From: Alopecurus myosuroides
Taxonomy: Eukaryota > Streptophyta > Magnoliopsida > Poales > Poaceae
Assembly (NCBI GenBank): GCA_028641055.1
Contig: CM054057.1
Span: forward strand, 326,746,941 to 326,810,940
Direction: 5' to 3'
Length of the DNA stretch: 64,000 bases
Shown: positions 50,205 through 62,038 of the stretch, one piece after another
Numbering within the stretch: position 1 is the stretch's first letter
Layout: the number at the start of each line of letters is the position of its first letter
Translations under genes and position numbers: made by a program
The notes under the pieces: generated by a model
The model's input: only the letters and a program-made list of their open reading frames with translations
What the model was told of the DNA's origin: nothing
Database searches by the model: none

Positions 50205-51245
50205 ACTAACGCGAGCAAGCTAGCTACTGTAGATTGGAACTGAAGGCATGTATCCTGAGGTGGCCAATTATTGCCGACAGGTACTGCTTCAGATGCCAGA
50301 CAGCATCTAAGAAGGTTTTGGTTTATAGTAATTATTAAAAAAAAATCTCAAACCGGCAAAATGACGATTTTGCCGAGTTCGCTTTATTGGACACTCAGCA
50401 AAGCCTACCTCTAAATTGAGTGTCAAAGACAGCCCCAGCTCCTGAGATTTTAAGGGTCCGAGGCGAGTCTACAACACAGAGCTCTTCAATAGATGAACAT
50501 CAACAATAATTAAAAACACATCTACATAATATGTTAGTACATGTTATTAAATGTTAATTAACATCTATGCATCCCAGTATGCATATCAATAGTTTATTTT
50601 TATATCCATATCACGATGATGATTATGACAAAGGTATCAGATCAACATGGAAAAATCACATAGCGCAGAGAGTGGTACTCTAGTGCAGTTTAGCTTACAG
50701 AGTTGCACTTTTCTAAGCTGAAACTTAAGAAAAACTCCTTTGACTTCAATAAAAGCCTCTTTCAACCAAAAATGCAAGTCTAGATCACATGCTGCTCGCC
50801 TATTGTAGTTGCTTCGGGGAAAGAAGAAAATCGGCTCTTATCTTTCGGACACAATATTCAGCATGATTAATTTACCAAGCATGGTGCTTAATCTGTTTTT
50901 TCTTAAGCGAGGCAAAAGCTTTGCCTTTATATTAATCTGTTTTGAACCAGTTTTGAACACCCGCATAATAGAGCACGAGAAATACAGCAATTATGCTGCG
51001 CCTATCCTACAAAATTATTCCGAGCTGCGACCACTTACAACATTACTACTTTACAAATGTTGCATCTCCTCAAATGGAATGCTCCTACAACATCTGTCGC
51101 ACAAAAATACAACTTGTACTTAATCACCTCTTGATCCTGGCATAAGGGCGCATTAAGCCCTTCTCCTCACGGATGGGGGGTCCACGAGTCATCGCCATCT
51201 GAGTAATAATCCAAAAAAAAAAAATCTAGAATAATAGCTGAACAG
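50205..51245. other. Intergenic DNA between TIR element and ZIFL copy 2
   Basis: The first 85 bp belong to duplication copy B. The rest is AT-rich with 'ttgccgagttcgctttattgg' and 'gacactcagcaaagcc' near 50373-50407, which resemble DNA-transposon subterminal sequence. An ORF at 50809-51123 has no recognisable domain. The last about 150 bp are the 3' untranslated side of ZIFL copy 2. Confidence 0.4.
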
Positions 51246-54200
51246 CTAGTTGCTATCAGATTGGCCTGGCACGGCCAGGAAGGGTTTGAATGTGAGGAGG
51301 AGTCCAAGGAGCTCAATGATGTTCAGCAGAAAGAACACCATCTGATCACCTGTACGAGTAGAACGTGGGGAAAACAGTTTAAAAGCAGCAAAACTCGCAA
51401 GATATCTCAAGTTCTCAACTAGTTGAAATGTAAAAATAGCACGTGGACTGAGCACCAAGACGGGTCCAGAGGCTACATGCATTGGGAAATAGTAAATTGT
51501 ACACTCTGGAATTTCCTCGAAAAAAGGATAGCGAAGTTTACCTGGAAAGAAGAAAGCATGCTGTCGTTTCTGTGCCCACGAGAACCTGCATTTGTGAAAA
51601 ATCATGAGAACGTCTGAGTTTCATATAAATTTCATAACGTAGGAGTGTGAGCTATAATGTTCATTTGACCTGTAAGATTTAAAATATTTCACATAAGGTA
51701 TGAGGAACAAAGTATACTCACACAATGCCAGCGCCTGCAGGAGCAACTGCCTTGAAAAAGGACATTCCAGTCATGGCTAGTCCATTCGCTGCTCCTCTTT
51801 GATCCTGAGGCTGTTTGTAATTACATGCATAATCAGTTGCAGACTGCGGTGGAGATATTTTATAAAACGTATTTAAAACTGAGATGAACTGATGAGTAAC
51901 ATACCACAGCATTATTTTGAAGGATGAAAGTGCCTGTAATGATGGTAACCTGACAAAATAATCATGTGGAACAATACTCCAGTTAACATGAGATTAACTT
52001 TAATTGCTGCAATAGACGGATAGTATCTTAGATCTAATTTGTCCCCCAAAAAAAGGATAGGTAAGTCTACAGCTCCTAAGTGGTGGCAGATTTTCGAAAA
52101 TATCATAATTGTCATCTATGATTTATCCACTAAGTCAATTTTGAGGTAACAAGGATTCTAAAATGGAACTGAAGAGTACTCACACCAAGATTATTTTTTA
52201 TGACTGACGCAATATTCAGAACGATTGATAATCCAGGTTCGGACAGATACGTCATATAGGGGTACGCAAAGAGAATAGGTATGCACAGAGCCTGGAACAA
52301 AAAAAGATAGAAGAACTTCAGTAACTAAAATATAGAAGAACTTCAACAATTAAACAATAGCATAGCAGATTTCACCCACAGCTGCGATTTGAGATGATTT
52401 GATAGGTCCAAGAACTCTATTGATGCGTGGGTACATGAAGAGTTGGTACACAAGAAGACTGGAACCTGAAATTGAGAAGGTAGGATACTTGTTGTCACTG
52501 TCACAAATAATGGTGCATGAAGTATTAAAGAACCGGCAACAACGAAGGTGGATTAAGGACACATTTTGCAGTGTTTATTCATCTTCTGGGGTATGTTAAC
52601 AATGGCTAACAATTGTTTTCCAGTGTACTGAGTCCCCCTGGGGAATCAACATCAAAAGTCTGGAATATTTTATGCCTGCATAAAAAATCTGGGGGCTACT
52701 TTGGTCTGCTGGAACATTTGAACAAAGAGGATGATAGCACAGGAAACAAACATGGATGGAAGATATTACTAGTAATAGACTCGGAGTGGCTGAAATGAAG
52801 AATCCTTAAACAGATATTTGATGCCCTGTATAATTGAACTGGCTAAATATTTGCGTAAGGATAATTTTGTTGTGGAAAATAAAGACAATTTCCAAAGTTG
52901 GACTACTTACTATAGTGGTTTATGGTGGTAGCCCATCTTATCGCATTTTGGAAGTAAAGAGGTTCGGTTAGTCTTGGTAATCTTGTTTCTAGGGAAAAAC
53001 TGATATGAACTCATTTTTCTATCATCTCCTCAAGCACCTTTGTGAGTTAACTTGGTTCCTAATCATTTTGTGTTGTTGAGTCCATTTGAATATTTTATCA
53101 TGTGTCTGTGCGTAGGGTTTTCCCATTAAAAATTACAACAACACTGATGCAAGCACAAAAAGTACCTGTAATTGCAAGTGTTTGACCTACATCCTCAGAT
53201 GACAAACTCAGTCCACCATACGTCCTGTCACTTTCAGCCCATAGCGAGAAAACCTGAAGTTGATTTCAAAACAAATTGACGTTTATTTAAACTGGTAGTG
53301 TATTAGCTATCAGAGATCCATAGAAAGTCAACACATATATAATAAATGACAAACTTTCAGGCGTGTTCGGGAAAAAAAAAATACATGATATACACTAAAA
53401 AAAGTAAAGCCCATTTATGAATTCGAGCAACTCTCCACCATAAAGTTTTCTTTTGTGATCGCATTTACTAGTTACCATTTTCTACTCAAAGCTGAATCCT
53501 AATTCTAAAATCATTTTGCAGAGACAAGTTTCTTTTAAGGCTAACAATTTTCCTAACAAAAATGTCTCTAGAGCTCAGGGAGGTGTAAAACAACCAATGG
53601 TTAACAATTAATATTCACAGTTAGAGAACTGTCCATAACATTGTGTATACCATAGTGAGCACCTTCCCAGAACAACAAGTCCATTTAGATATCTGAAAAG
53701 GCGGGTTCATCAACCCTGCCCTTGATAACTAATTTTTATTCTGCCATCCACCACAAGAATATTTAGGAACAACAGCCATCCTTTTTTTTAATGTTAAATT
53801 CAGTAACCACCAAAAATAAAATAGTACCTCTGTATAAGCCATGTCGTGGAAGGAGAAGACACAATAAACAATTATAGATGACATCAATGGCCAATTCTTG
53901 AATAAGCTCTTCTTGGTATCCACACTATTACTTTGTTCAACCTTCTCTTTTGGATCAATCAGATGGGCCTCCAAAGCTTCAACACTTTGATTTCCATTAT
54001 CATTGACTTTATGCTTGTGCAACGTCTCCTATAACACATTATGAGATATTTTAGAATGGAAGGAGGAAGAACCAACTCTTCCAACAAAAGATATTTTACA
54101 ATAAAGGAGGAAGAAACTTTGTTAAATATAGATCAACAAGGATAGGTTCATTCAAGCATTATTTGTTTTCCCAATATTTCGTTCCAGATATTGTTGTTAT

Positions 54201-56740
54201 TTTTAGACCTGCCACTAGTTCCCTGAAAATCACAAAATAAAAAAGGCATTTTTGTTGTGCAAAAAGAAATATTGTACCTAAAAAGCATATATATTTAACT
54301 CTGAACAGTATTCCTGAACCATATAATTTTGAAGATCAGTTATATATGAACTCTCAACAATATGTCTGAATTGGAACTTTTGGTTCTAATATTACCCGGA
54401 AAAGATATGAAGTAATAAGGTTCTGCCATGCATATTTATGAAATATAACCTTTATGTTCAAGGCCACGTCATAAGGTTTTCCCCATGCCATACGAAATAG
54501 CAAAATTTAAGGAGCAAAATGTAATTATGAGCTGGCAATCAGACTGACTGCATGATCAAGGAAGCTAACGCCATATCACATACCGGCATCCATATGCAGC
54601 TTATCAAAACAGCAACAGCAAAGACTGATGTGCACAAGCATGGTAAGAAGTACGGGAACCTGACAAGTTTCCATAAAAAGGTATTATGTAGAACAGTTAT
54701 CTAGGAAACTTTAGGTCGTCAAAATAAAGGAAACTTAAATTTTTCTACAGTCTACACATACCTTCCAAAGATCGAGTCAGGCGAAAAGATATTTGGATAC
54801 TTCTCTGCAGGCTGCCATCGAAAAAACAAGGTCAAAATAGGCAAAATGACAGGTGACTATAGAATAAAATTGTATCCAGAAATTTCTTGCGTACCAGTGC
54901 AAGGTAGCCTCCAAGAGCAGGACCAATGATGAGACCTATTCCCCATGCTGTGCTGACCTAAAATCACATGAAAATGATGTCAAAATCAAGCTTACTTAAA
55001 GAAGAGAAATTGATACTACATGCATTCAATTTGTATCTTACCAGTGATAGTGCTAGAGCTTCATGTTCAGGTCGGCAAACTTCAATAGCATACGCCTGTA
55101 AAATTCAGGCACAAATTCATCAGGTTTACGGTCTAACAAAAAAAGAGCTTTCCGTATTCGCCATACCTTCATTGGTCCAAGTAAACCATTTAAAGCGCCA
55201 AGGAGAAACCTTGTAGCTATTGCCATCCAGTAGGTGACACTAAGCCCAAACAAAGTATTAAATATTACCCTGTGATATTAACAAGAATTAAGTTAGAAAG
55301 TCACCTCATAAATTAGATGTTGAAATACAGGAGTAAACACGGCCACACTCTAATATGCACTGGTATGAAGGATGAAAAATGTTACTAACACAGAGAAAAC
55401 ACCAAACATAACAACTGGCTTCCTCCCAATACGATCTGCTGCTATGCCCCAAATAGTTGAAGTCAAACATCTACCAAACATAAAAGCAGCACCTATAAAC
55501 ATCCAGTAAACACAGAAGAGATCACATCAGACAATCAGAAAATGTTCACCATTAGTATAAACATCAAACTAAAGTACTCAACCATCTAAAATTCGAATAA
55601 AAAATCCTCTAAAATTCGAAACTCACCTACAAACCCAGCATAGAACCCAATATCTTCTGTTCTTTCTGCAATGTGCAAGTCTCTTATCTATAAAGAAAGA
55701 GGTGGTATGAAGACTTTTATTAGCAATTGATAAGTCAGAGATAGCATCCACATATATGAACAGATTGAAATATAAAAATAAAATACGTAAACATTGCTAT
55801 TTCAGTCTCACTATTGGCAGTCTAAGTATCTAACAAAGTGTCCTCGGATAATTAGCAAAAAAAAAAACCCGGTGATAATACATACCATGAAATACAAAAA
55901 GGGGAACAGTGACGATATTGGTATAGCTGGACAGGAAGACAAGATGAAATGTCAGAAACGTTAAATATGAAATGGAAATTGATCATGAAAAGAACAATAT
56001 AATGAGAATTAGACGGAAGGCTCGAGCAGAGCCCGGCTTTGAATTAAAGAAGCCATCAACCGGTCAGGGTTTAAATGAGAATAGGATATACATGGCAACC
56101 TTAATTAATAACATTCTTGAAAAAGGTCCCATTAATGTTCTGTAGATCCAGATTCCATACGCGATGATACGATGTTAACATTTATTAGGTACGTTCAGCA
56201 ATGCTAACTTGGCATTGTGGTGGGTTATGATGATCCTGTTTGCCCAACCAGCCTTTTCCTCTTCTCGTGGCTAATTTCCTATAGCAGATTACAAAATAAG
56301 CACAACACAACACAGTTCAGGCACCGCAAACCGAGCCTTCATATTATACTCACTTGAATTTGTCTGAACTATCTAAAAGAAAAGGTCTAAGCACTACTAA
56401 TACACGCAGGCAGTGAGGTGAAATCGGCGCCAGGCACTCTAGTACAGTGACCTCCTCCTCAAACTCACCGGATCAAACTTCCTACAGTACTATAGTCTTT
56501 GTGATTTCAGGCCAAACATTCAGTTTCAAAAATCTGTCTTGGGTAAATAAGGTGGCAAGGACAGGAGGAGACCGTACCGGTTGTAAGGCAGATCATCCAG
56601 ACATACAAGAATTCTTTGTAAGGCATTCCCGTCTGGAGCTCCTTCCTCCGGTCGTGATCGCAGCCCGGGCAGCCGGGGTAGTACTGGCGCTCCTTCTTCG
56701 TCAGCAACGGTGAACTCCCCTCCCCCACATTGGCCGCCAT
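51246..56740 (-). CDS. ZIFL: ZIFL major-facilitator transporter, copy 2 (492 aa, 17 exons)
   Basis: Exons, 5' to 3': 56578-56740, 55886-55926, 55627-55687, 55390-55492, 55167-55269, 55042-55095, 54895-54957, 54762-54811, 54584-54659, 53828-54028, 53166-53253, 52380-52465, 52184-52291, 51905-51949, 51722-51810, 51542-51585, 51246-51349. They join into 493 codons; all introns are GT-AG. Fourteen exons have exactly the same lengths as in copy 1; only exons 1, 10 and 17 differ. Family marks: CPGC at 24-27, WGIAADRIGRK at 103-113, WGIGLIIGPALGGYLA in exon 7 and PETLHKH at 238-244. The start is the ATG at 56738-56740; the codon two before it is TTG, so translation cannot begin further upstream in this frame by a normal ATG. 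The N-terminus has EGSSPLL, an acidic dileucine motif that can direct plant proteins to the tonoplast. The longer exon-10 loop (67 codons) is the variable cytosolic loop. Substrate unknown; a metal-chelator or vacuolar role is likely from the family. Confidence 0.92.
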
Positions 56741-57167
56741 TGCCAAGACCCTACCAATCAGTGGACACCCCGCCCCTCAACACGGGCCGCCAATAAAAAG
56801 GAGTTCGGAGACCGAGATCAGAGAGGCCGCCAGATGGGTGCCTTTCCCGTGCCAGATTGCCTGGAGAGGCTGAATCGAGAAACACCAAAGCGAAATCGCC
56901 CACTGCTACTCCGCTATCCAAGGGCGGCGACCGGCTCCTTTCGCGCTCCGACGCGAGTGCCGTCCGCGGCATCCCAACCCGCGGCGACGAGGAGGAGGAG
57001 GAAGCCAAGACGAAGTGCGCGGTCGCGTCGCGACAATCGGATACGTAGTACGTACTACTACCTTCCCGCGCTGCCTCGTGACGTCAGAGATTACCGCAGA
57101 TTGAAAGGCATGGATGCAGTAGAGTCAAGGATTTCCCCTTTTTCTTTTGGGGCTATTCGTTTGTTTG

Positions 57168-57234
57168 TTTATAAGTAGAGTAGCTGAAAAGTTGTTCCAG
57201 CTGGTACGAGAGATCAAACTCGTGGACCACGTGG
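57168..57234 (-). promoter_or_regulatory. Putative promoter of ZIFL copy 2
   Basis: On the minus strand TATAAA lies at 57168-57173, about 430 bp before the ATG, and the palindrome CCACGTGG at 57227-57234 lies 54 bp further upstream. CACGTGG is the reported binding site of the iron-deficiency bHLH factor IRO2. If this TATA is used, the 5' untranslated region is about 400 bp and GC-rich. Confidence 0.45.
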
Positions 57235-58229
57235 CGTGAGTTTTTTTTTTGGCACCGACGTGACATGGATCTTGAGTTGGAGCGTCGAGGGCAGCTACCG
57301 GCGGCCGAGGTGGTAGGTATGTAAAACTAGGAATGAATCTTACAGGATCATGTTCAAAAAAATCTTACAGGATCATTTCTATTTTTCATGTCGGGCCATT
57401 TATATGGCCACTTCTTTAGATTTATAGGGCAACTTCGACTCAGAGGAGGCAGTTTATTCGGAGCACCGGCCATAAAATCGCCAGTTGCATCCCATAGGTG
57501 GGTTACCTCTTGTATGATCCGATATTATCCCGTGCTAATATGCCCTATCAGGCCAGTCCTGTTATATACTATATAAGTTGTTTGGTAGCGTATGACGTCG
57601 CCACGTTGAAATCGTAAAGCGGGCCAACGTTGTCATAGACACAATCAAAACCATGTTTTCTTTTCCCTTTTCTTCAGCTGCTTTTTTTTCTCCCGCTTGC
57701 TCTTATCGTCATTTGGCCGCCGCTCCCCGACATCTCGTCTAGGCCGTGCCGGGGCTCATCGACTCTCCCGCCATAGAAATCATGGCGGCCCTTCCTCCGT
57801 CTCGCCTAGGCCCTCCGGTGTCGGCGCTCGTCGAGTCACCGGGCACACAATTCCGAGGACCTCGCGTCGCCTTGCACGCAAGGTGCTTAGCCGATTGACT
57901 AGTAGGATTCAATTTTTACAATTGATGTGTTGATTGATTCCTTCAATTTTTGATTCACATAGGCCGTGGATAGCAGTGATAAGTTGATGGTCCACCTTTT
58001 GATGGAAGAAGAAGGCCACCGATGAAGATGAGCATTTCGTGATCCTCGCTTGTCTTTTAGAAGTACACCCGGACGTCGTCAATGCCAGACCCAAACACGG
58101 AGGTTCAAAGTTTGGGAGAAAGACGAAGACAAGGCATATGATGGAGGGCCATTGCATGCTATACACTGACTATTTGCCGGCTTGCCAACATTTCCTCCAA
58201 AGGATTTGTTAACGGCACTTTACTGAACA
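57235..58229. other. Intergenic DNA upstream of ZIFL copy 2
   Basis: No gene is supported. A near-direct repeat 'tcttacaggatca' occurs at about 57339 and 57363. The GC-rich part 57690-57900 has short frames without a domain and may be the decayed 5' part of the PIF/Harbinger element that follows. Confidence 0.35.
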
Positions 58230-59080
58230 ATGAGTGTTCTTGCAACTAGTGCATGGTGTCAGAGAGAGTATGATAGATACTTCAAGTTGAAGAATGACTA
58301 CACCGTAATGACAGGTTTCTTATCAATTCAGAAATGCATTGTTTCCATGAAAATGGTTGCATAAGGAACTCCTGGAGATGTTTGAGACAACTACCTACTC
58401 ATGTCTCTGAGTCCACAACTATTCAATACATGTATGGATTTCACAGGGAGGTGGTGGCAGTGTTCTGAACCAAACTATTTGAGAGGACCAAATAAAGAAG
58501 AGACAACTCAGATCATGCTACAAAACACACCGATAGGATTTTCTGAGATGCTTGGAAGCATCTATTGCATACATTGGAACTAGAAGATTCTCGATTTGTT
58601 TGGCAGGATTGTACAAAGAGCATACTAGAGAGTGTAATGTGGTGCTTAAAACTATGGTAGATTTTGACATGTGGACTTGACACGCTTTTTTGGCATGGTA
58701 GGATCTCATCATGACATCAACTTGATGTAATGTTCACAAGTGTTTGTGAAACTTGTTGAAGGACATGTCCCGACGGTCAACTATGAGATTAATGGCCGCT
58801 AGGACACCAAAGGGTGCTACATATATGATGTCATCTACCTAAAATGGTTGACATTTTGTGAAGACAATCTCCGATTTTCCATGTAATAACTTTTTGTTTT
58901 GCCAAAGAAGAAGAAGAGAATGTCAGGAAGGATACTGAGCGGGCATTTAGTGTGTTTCAAACTCAGTTTGCTATCTACTGGTCATGAATGCTTATGAGAT
59001 CACCATAATCATCGAGAGTGAGCAAGAATATCAAATCCATTAAATGGTCCTCACTCCCAATAAGCCAGCACATCCAGCGG
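58230..59080 (+). pseudogene. Decayed PIF/Harbinger transposase
   Basis: Pieces of a plant Harbinger (DDE_Tnp_4-type) transposase appear in order but in shifting frames with stops. They are a YFKLKNDYT-like stretch near 58278, NYLRGPNKEETTQIM and GFSEMLGSIYCIHWN at about 58470-58580, SHHDINL near 58706, FVKLVEGH and VNYEING near 58744-58796, and TKGCYIYDVIYLKW near 58807. In active relatives the GSIDCMHW box carries the first catalytic Asp; here it reads GSIYCIHW, so that residue is lost. This protein type mobilises elements with TTA/TAA duplications, several of which lie nearby. Confidence 0.65.
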
Positions 59081-59661
59081 CGCACCCAACAATACTCGTC
59101 TGGGTGCTAATTGTCGGACGGAACCGGAGATACTCTTATTTGTAGCATAGTTACCGTATTGTCCTGCTACACATCGGCGGGCTCTACCATTGTCTTCACG
59201 AGGTGTTCATGATGCCTACTGGGAGACGTGAAACTCCGGATCACAAATACATGTCCTATTAGGCATGTCTTTAGTAAATCGAAATTCTAAAACTTTGATT
59301 ATGATTATTTTAATTATTAGGGTTTGAAATTTGAATATCGTTCATATAGATGTGACTCCGAAGAGTATTTTTAGAATACTATTATTATTATATTTATCTA
59401 CTACAATATAAATTACTGGTATAAATTGCATCTTGAGACCGTGACAGTACAAACAACAATTTATTTATTTATAATATGGATGGCATAATTTTTATTTTTC
59501 CTATAAAGTTGGATTGTTGTCTTAAAAAAAAGCAAAGTATATAGTACAGATGTCTTCCTCTAGGGTTTCCTTTTTTACTGTGTCTTCGTGTAGTTGCTGG
59601 TTGGGAGTGTTCAAGGAGGAGTTTGAAAGAAGAAGTTACCGCGGAGAAAATTTCTATAATA

Positions 59662-59745
59662 CTCCATCCATTCTAAAATAGTTGACTTCTATTTATTCAA
59701 ATATGATGTATGTATACACTAAAATATATATAAATAGATCTATAT
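59662..59745. mobile_element. Stowaway MITE, left arm (split)
   Basis: The arm starts after TA (59660-59661) with CTCCATCCATTCTAAAATAG, a Stowaway-type end. Its partner arm lies at 61155-61190. A TIR element inserted between the two. Confidence 0.6.
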
Positions 59746-59748
59746 TTA

Positions 59749-61151
59749 GAGCATCTTCACGGGCACCTTAACATCCACCAATGGCCCACTAGGAATTCGG
59801 ACCCAAAAAACGCCCACACCGCCCCCTCCCCCCCCCCCTCAAAATGTGTCCACCCATCAAATTTGTGTCCGACACCCTCAAACCACCCGTCAAACTTGGG
59901 AACCTTCCTGGGCCGTCGGACATTGTCCGGTCAGCCCACCTGACCGAGGAGGAGAGAGGGTGGGTAGGCCGCTTGTCATTGACACAGAAAACACAAAATA
60001 GTTTGCCAGACTCCTCCCGCTCCGACGTTGGCAGTGGTGAACATCCGGGAGGCGGCAATGCAGGAGCCGCAGGTTGTGCCCATGACGATGCAAACCAGCG
60101 TGGGTCTGCACCGCGCAAGCCTTCCTTCCATGTGGGCCAAGGATCCCATCGGTCTGCAGCCACGTCTGGCGCCGGCAGCGGCTCCTCGTCGGCCGCCATG
60201 TCCTCCTCCTCCTCCTCCATCCCCTCCACCGGCAGCGGGTCCTCGTCGATCTTCTCCTCTTCACCCGGCAGCACGACATTCTTCTTGGCAGCGCCATTTG
60301 CGTCGATGGTGGGTGATTTGTGCCAGAGTGACCCCGACGGCGCGCTTAAAAAGGGCTCGATCGATGGGGCGGGACGCGCCGTCTACCGAGGCGACGCGAC
60401 TTCCCCACGGGTGCACGTCTCAACGCGTGGCGGAGACTCCACTTCCCCATGCCTCCCACGTCCCAATGCATGGCGTAGACCGAGGAGTTGCCACTCCCAC
60501 ACGCCACCCACGTCCCATGATTTGTATCCCTATAAAATCCCCTCTCGTCGGAGAGCGATGACCAGAGCAACAAGAGGCGGTTACAAGGGTCGCGGAGGGC
60601 GAGGAGTGCCAGGAGAGGGAGAAGTTTTCACTCTGCAGCTGGAAGACTGCCTCCACCGCGTGGACGCCGTCGTGGTCAGGCACGGTGGCGAGCTGTTCCT
60701 CGGGAACGGATGGCGCGGCGTTCACCCGCATGCACCAGCTGCATCAGGGCTAAATGCTCACCTTCCGCCACGACGGAGGGCAAGCTGCGCATCAAGATGT
60801 TCGACGGCACCATGCTTCAGCACGAGTGTTGCGAGGACGGCGAGGCCGAGAGAAGCGACATCGAGGACAACGACGACGAGAAGGATAGTTAGGACGCCCG
60901 TTGTAATTTTTGTTCTAAAATTTCAATAAAAGTCAAAACTTTGCTTAGACGTTGGTTGCTGCTAGCTAACCACGAGCTGTTTGTTTTAGTGACAAAGATT
61001 CCCGTGGACGTGGCTTCGCAGATACCGCTGTAGGACACGCCTATCAAAAAGCGGCCACATGTCCGGCACCCCAAAAATATCATATTTGATAGGTCTCGGA
61101 TATATATTTGATGGGTGTCGGATATATATTTGATGGGCGCAAGTGGAGACG
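59749..61151. mobile_element. TIR element carrying a B3-like gene fragment
   Basis: The left end GAGCATCTTCACGGGCACC (59749-59767) follows TTA. The right end is its diverged inverted copy (GGCGCAAGTGGAGACG, 61136-61151) followed by TTG. The ends resemble, but are not the same as, those of the element at 49134. It is about 1.4 kb, GC-rich, with a poly-C run at 59826-59838 and a short direct repeat 'ggatatatatttgatggg' at about 61098-61136. It inserted in a Stowaway MITE. No transposase is encoded. Confidence 0.55.
60621..60892 (+). pseudogene. Captured B3-like DNA-binding domain fragment
   Basis: Reading with two frame changes gives EVFTLQLEDCLHRVDAVVV, then GELFLGNGWR, then FTRMHQLHQG, a TAA stop at 60751-60753, MLTFRHDG, and KLRIKMFDGTML with an acidic tail ending at TAG 60890-60892. 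The order (L/F-x-x-GW, F-x-x-x-H-x-L-x-x-G, L-x-F-x-x-D-G, L-x-I-x-x-F) fits the second half of a plant B3 domain of the REM kind. Breaks are near 60713, 60751 and 60773. It is not functional as it stands. The upstream frames at 59844-60929 and the antisense 59789-60274 frame overlap and have no recognised domain. Confidence 0.4.
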
Positions 61152-61154
61152 TTG

Positions 61155-61190
61155 GACAAATAGAAGTGAAATATTTTTGGGACGGAAAGA
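61155..61190. mobile_element. Stowaway MITE, right arm (split)
   Basis: The stretch 'tagaagtgaaatatttttgg' followed by 'gacggaaagag' is the inverted counterpart of the arm at 59662-59745, displaced by the inserted TIR element. Confidence 0.55.
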
Positions 61191-61849
61191 GCACAACTGA
61201 AACGGTTTTACCAACGTGCCGCGAGTGACGTCGCATTCAGTGAGAATCTTTTCCGGCTTGGCATTACTAGTACTCCGTCCTGCACTCCTCGGATGGGATC
61301 TCGTGATTGCGACAATGTATGTGAGTGGTTTTGTCTACTTGCGCTTTCTTCAGACAGGGGAAACAAATCATAGTACTGCTGCCGTGCTCCTACGTGATGC
61401 TATGAGTATGACGGTGACTTGTTAACCCGCTCAAGTTATGACAAGCCAGCTCTACTTAATTATTGGTGATTTCAATTCACGATCGGGGAACTGAAAACGA
61501 ACAAAATGCCAGTAGTGTTTGGTTGGTCGCCTAGCTAGCCAGAGGTACACTGAATCTGAATTCCATTCAGTTCGGCTGTTGTGTACCCACTTGGATTGAT
61601 ATCGTGCGACTACGTGTAGTACATCTGAAATCCCAATTTTTTTACTTGTTTCAAAGAAAGTTGCAACGAATGAAGAGAGATACACATGTAGGAACACACG
61701 TAGCCGCCATATCACCATATGCATGCATAAATTAAGGGAGCCCTTGATTCGTCAACTCTGCCTGATTTCTTTTGTATGAAACATTCCGATTCTCAGTTAA
61801 TTATTGGTACCTCGCGCTAAGCGAGTCAAACTATGATACGCTTTATATA
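61191..61849. other. Intergenic DNA without recognised genes
   Basis: Short ORFs at 61216-61425 and 61452-61724 have no domain. I specifically looked here and to the left for ZIFL exon 2-like sequence (minus-strand …PISSLFPFLYFM) and did not find it. Confidence 0.4.
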
Positions 61850-61912
61850 CTCCCACCTCTCAAATTAAGTGTCGCAAAGTTTGATAAAACTGGATGTATC
61901 TAGACATAAATA
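61850..61912. mobile_element. Stowaway half-element
   Basis: ACTCCCACCTCTCAAATTAA and the following bases are a Stowaway left arm, ending where the intact MITE at 61915 begins. No matching right arm lies beyond 62040, so half is lost. Confidence 0.5.
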
Positions 61913-61914
61913 TA

Positions 61915-62038
61915 CTCCCTCCGTTCAACAATAGATGACTTCCACTTGTCTAAATATGAATGTATGTGGACACTAAAATATGTCTAGATACATCCATATT
62001 TAGGCAAATGGAAGTCATCTATTGTTAAACGGAAGGGG
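61915..62038. mobile_element. Stowaway MITE, intact, 124 bp
   Basis: Flanked by TA on both sides (61913-61914, 62039-62040). The arms are long inverted repeats: CTCCCTCCGTTCAACAATAG and, at the right, CTATTGTTAAACGGAAGGGG. Almost the whole element can fold into one hairpin. Confidence 0.85.

Larger units (their letters stand above)
48655..50290 (+). repeat. Duplicated promoter-side block, copy B
   Basis: This block matches copy A (46607-47345) and is interrupted by the TIR element at 49134-50201. Copy B has no adjoining ZIFL exon 1: the DNA to its left is MITE and intergenic sequence. The coding part of the duplicated unit was either never included or has been lost. Confidence 0.55.

Noticed and set aside
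59844..60929. 361-codon ORF
   Set aside because: It crosses low-complexity Ser-rich DNA and runs out of frame with the B3-like fragment. At least three other frames are open over the same GC-rich DNA, so the length is not evidence of coding.
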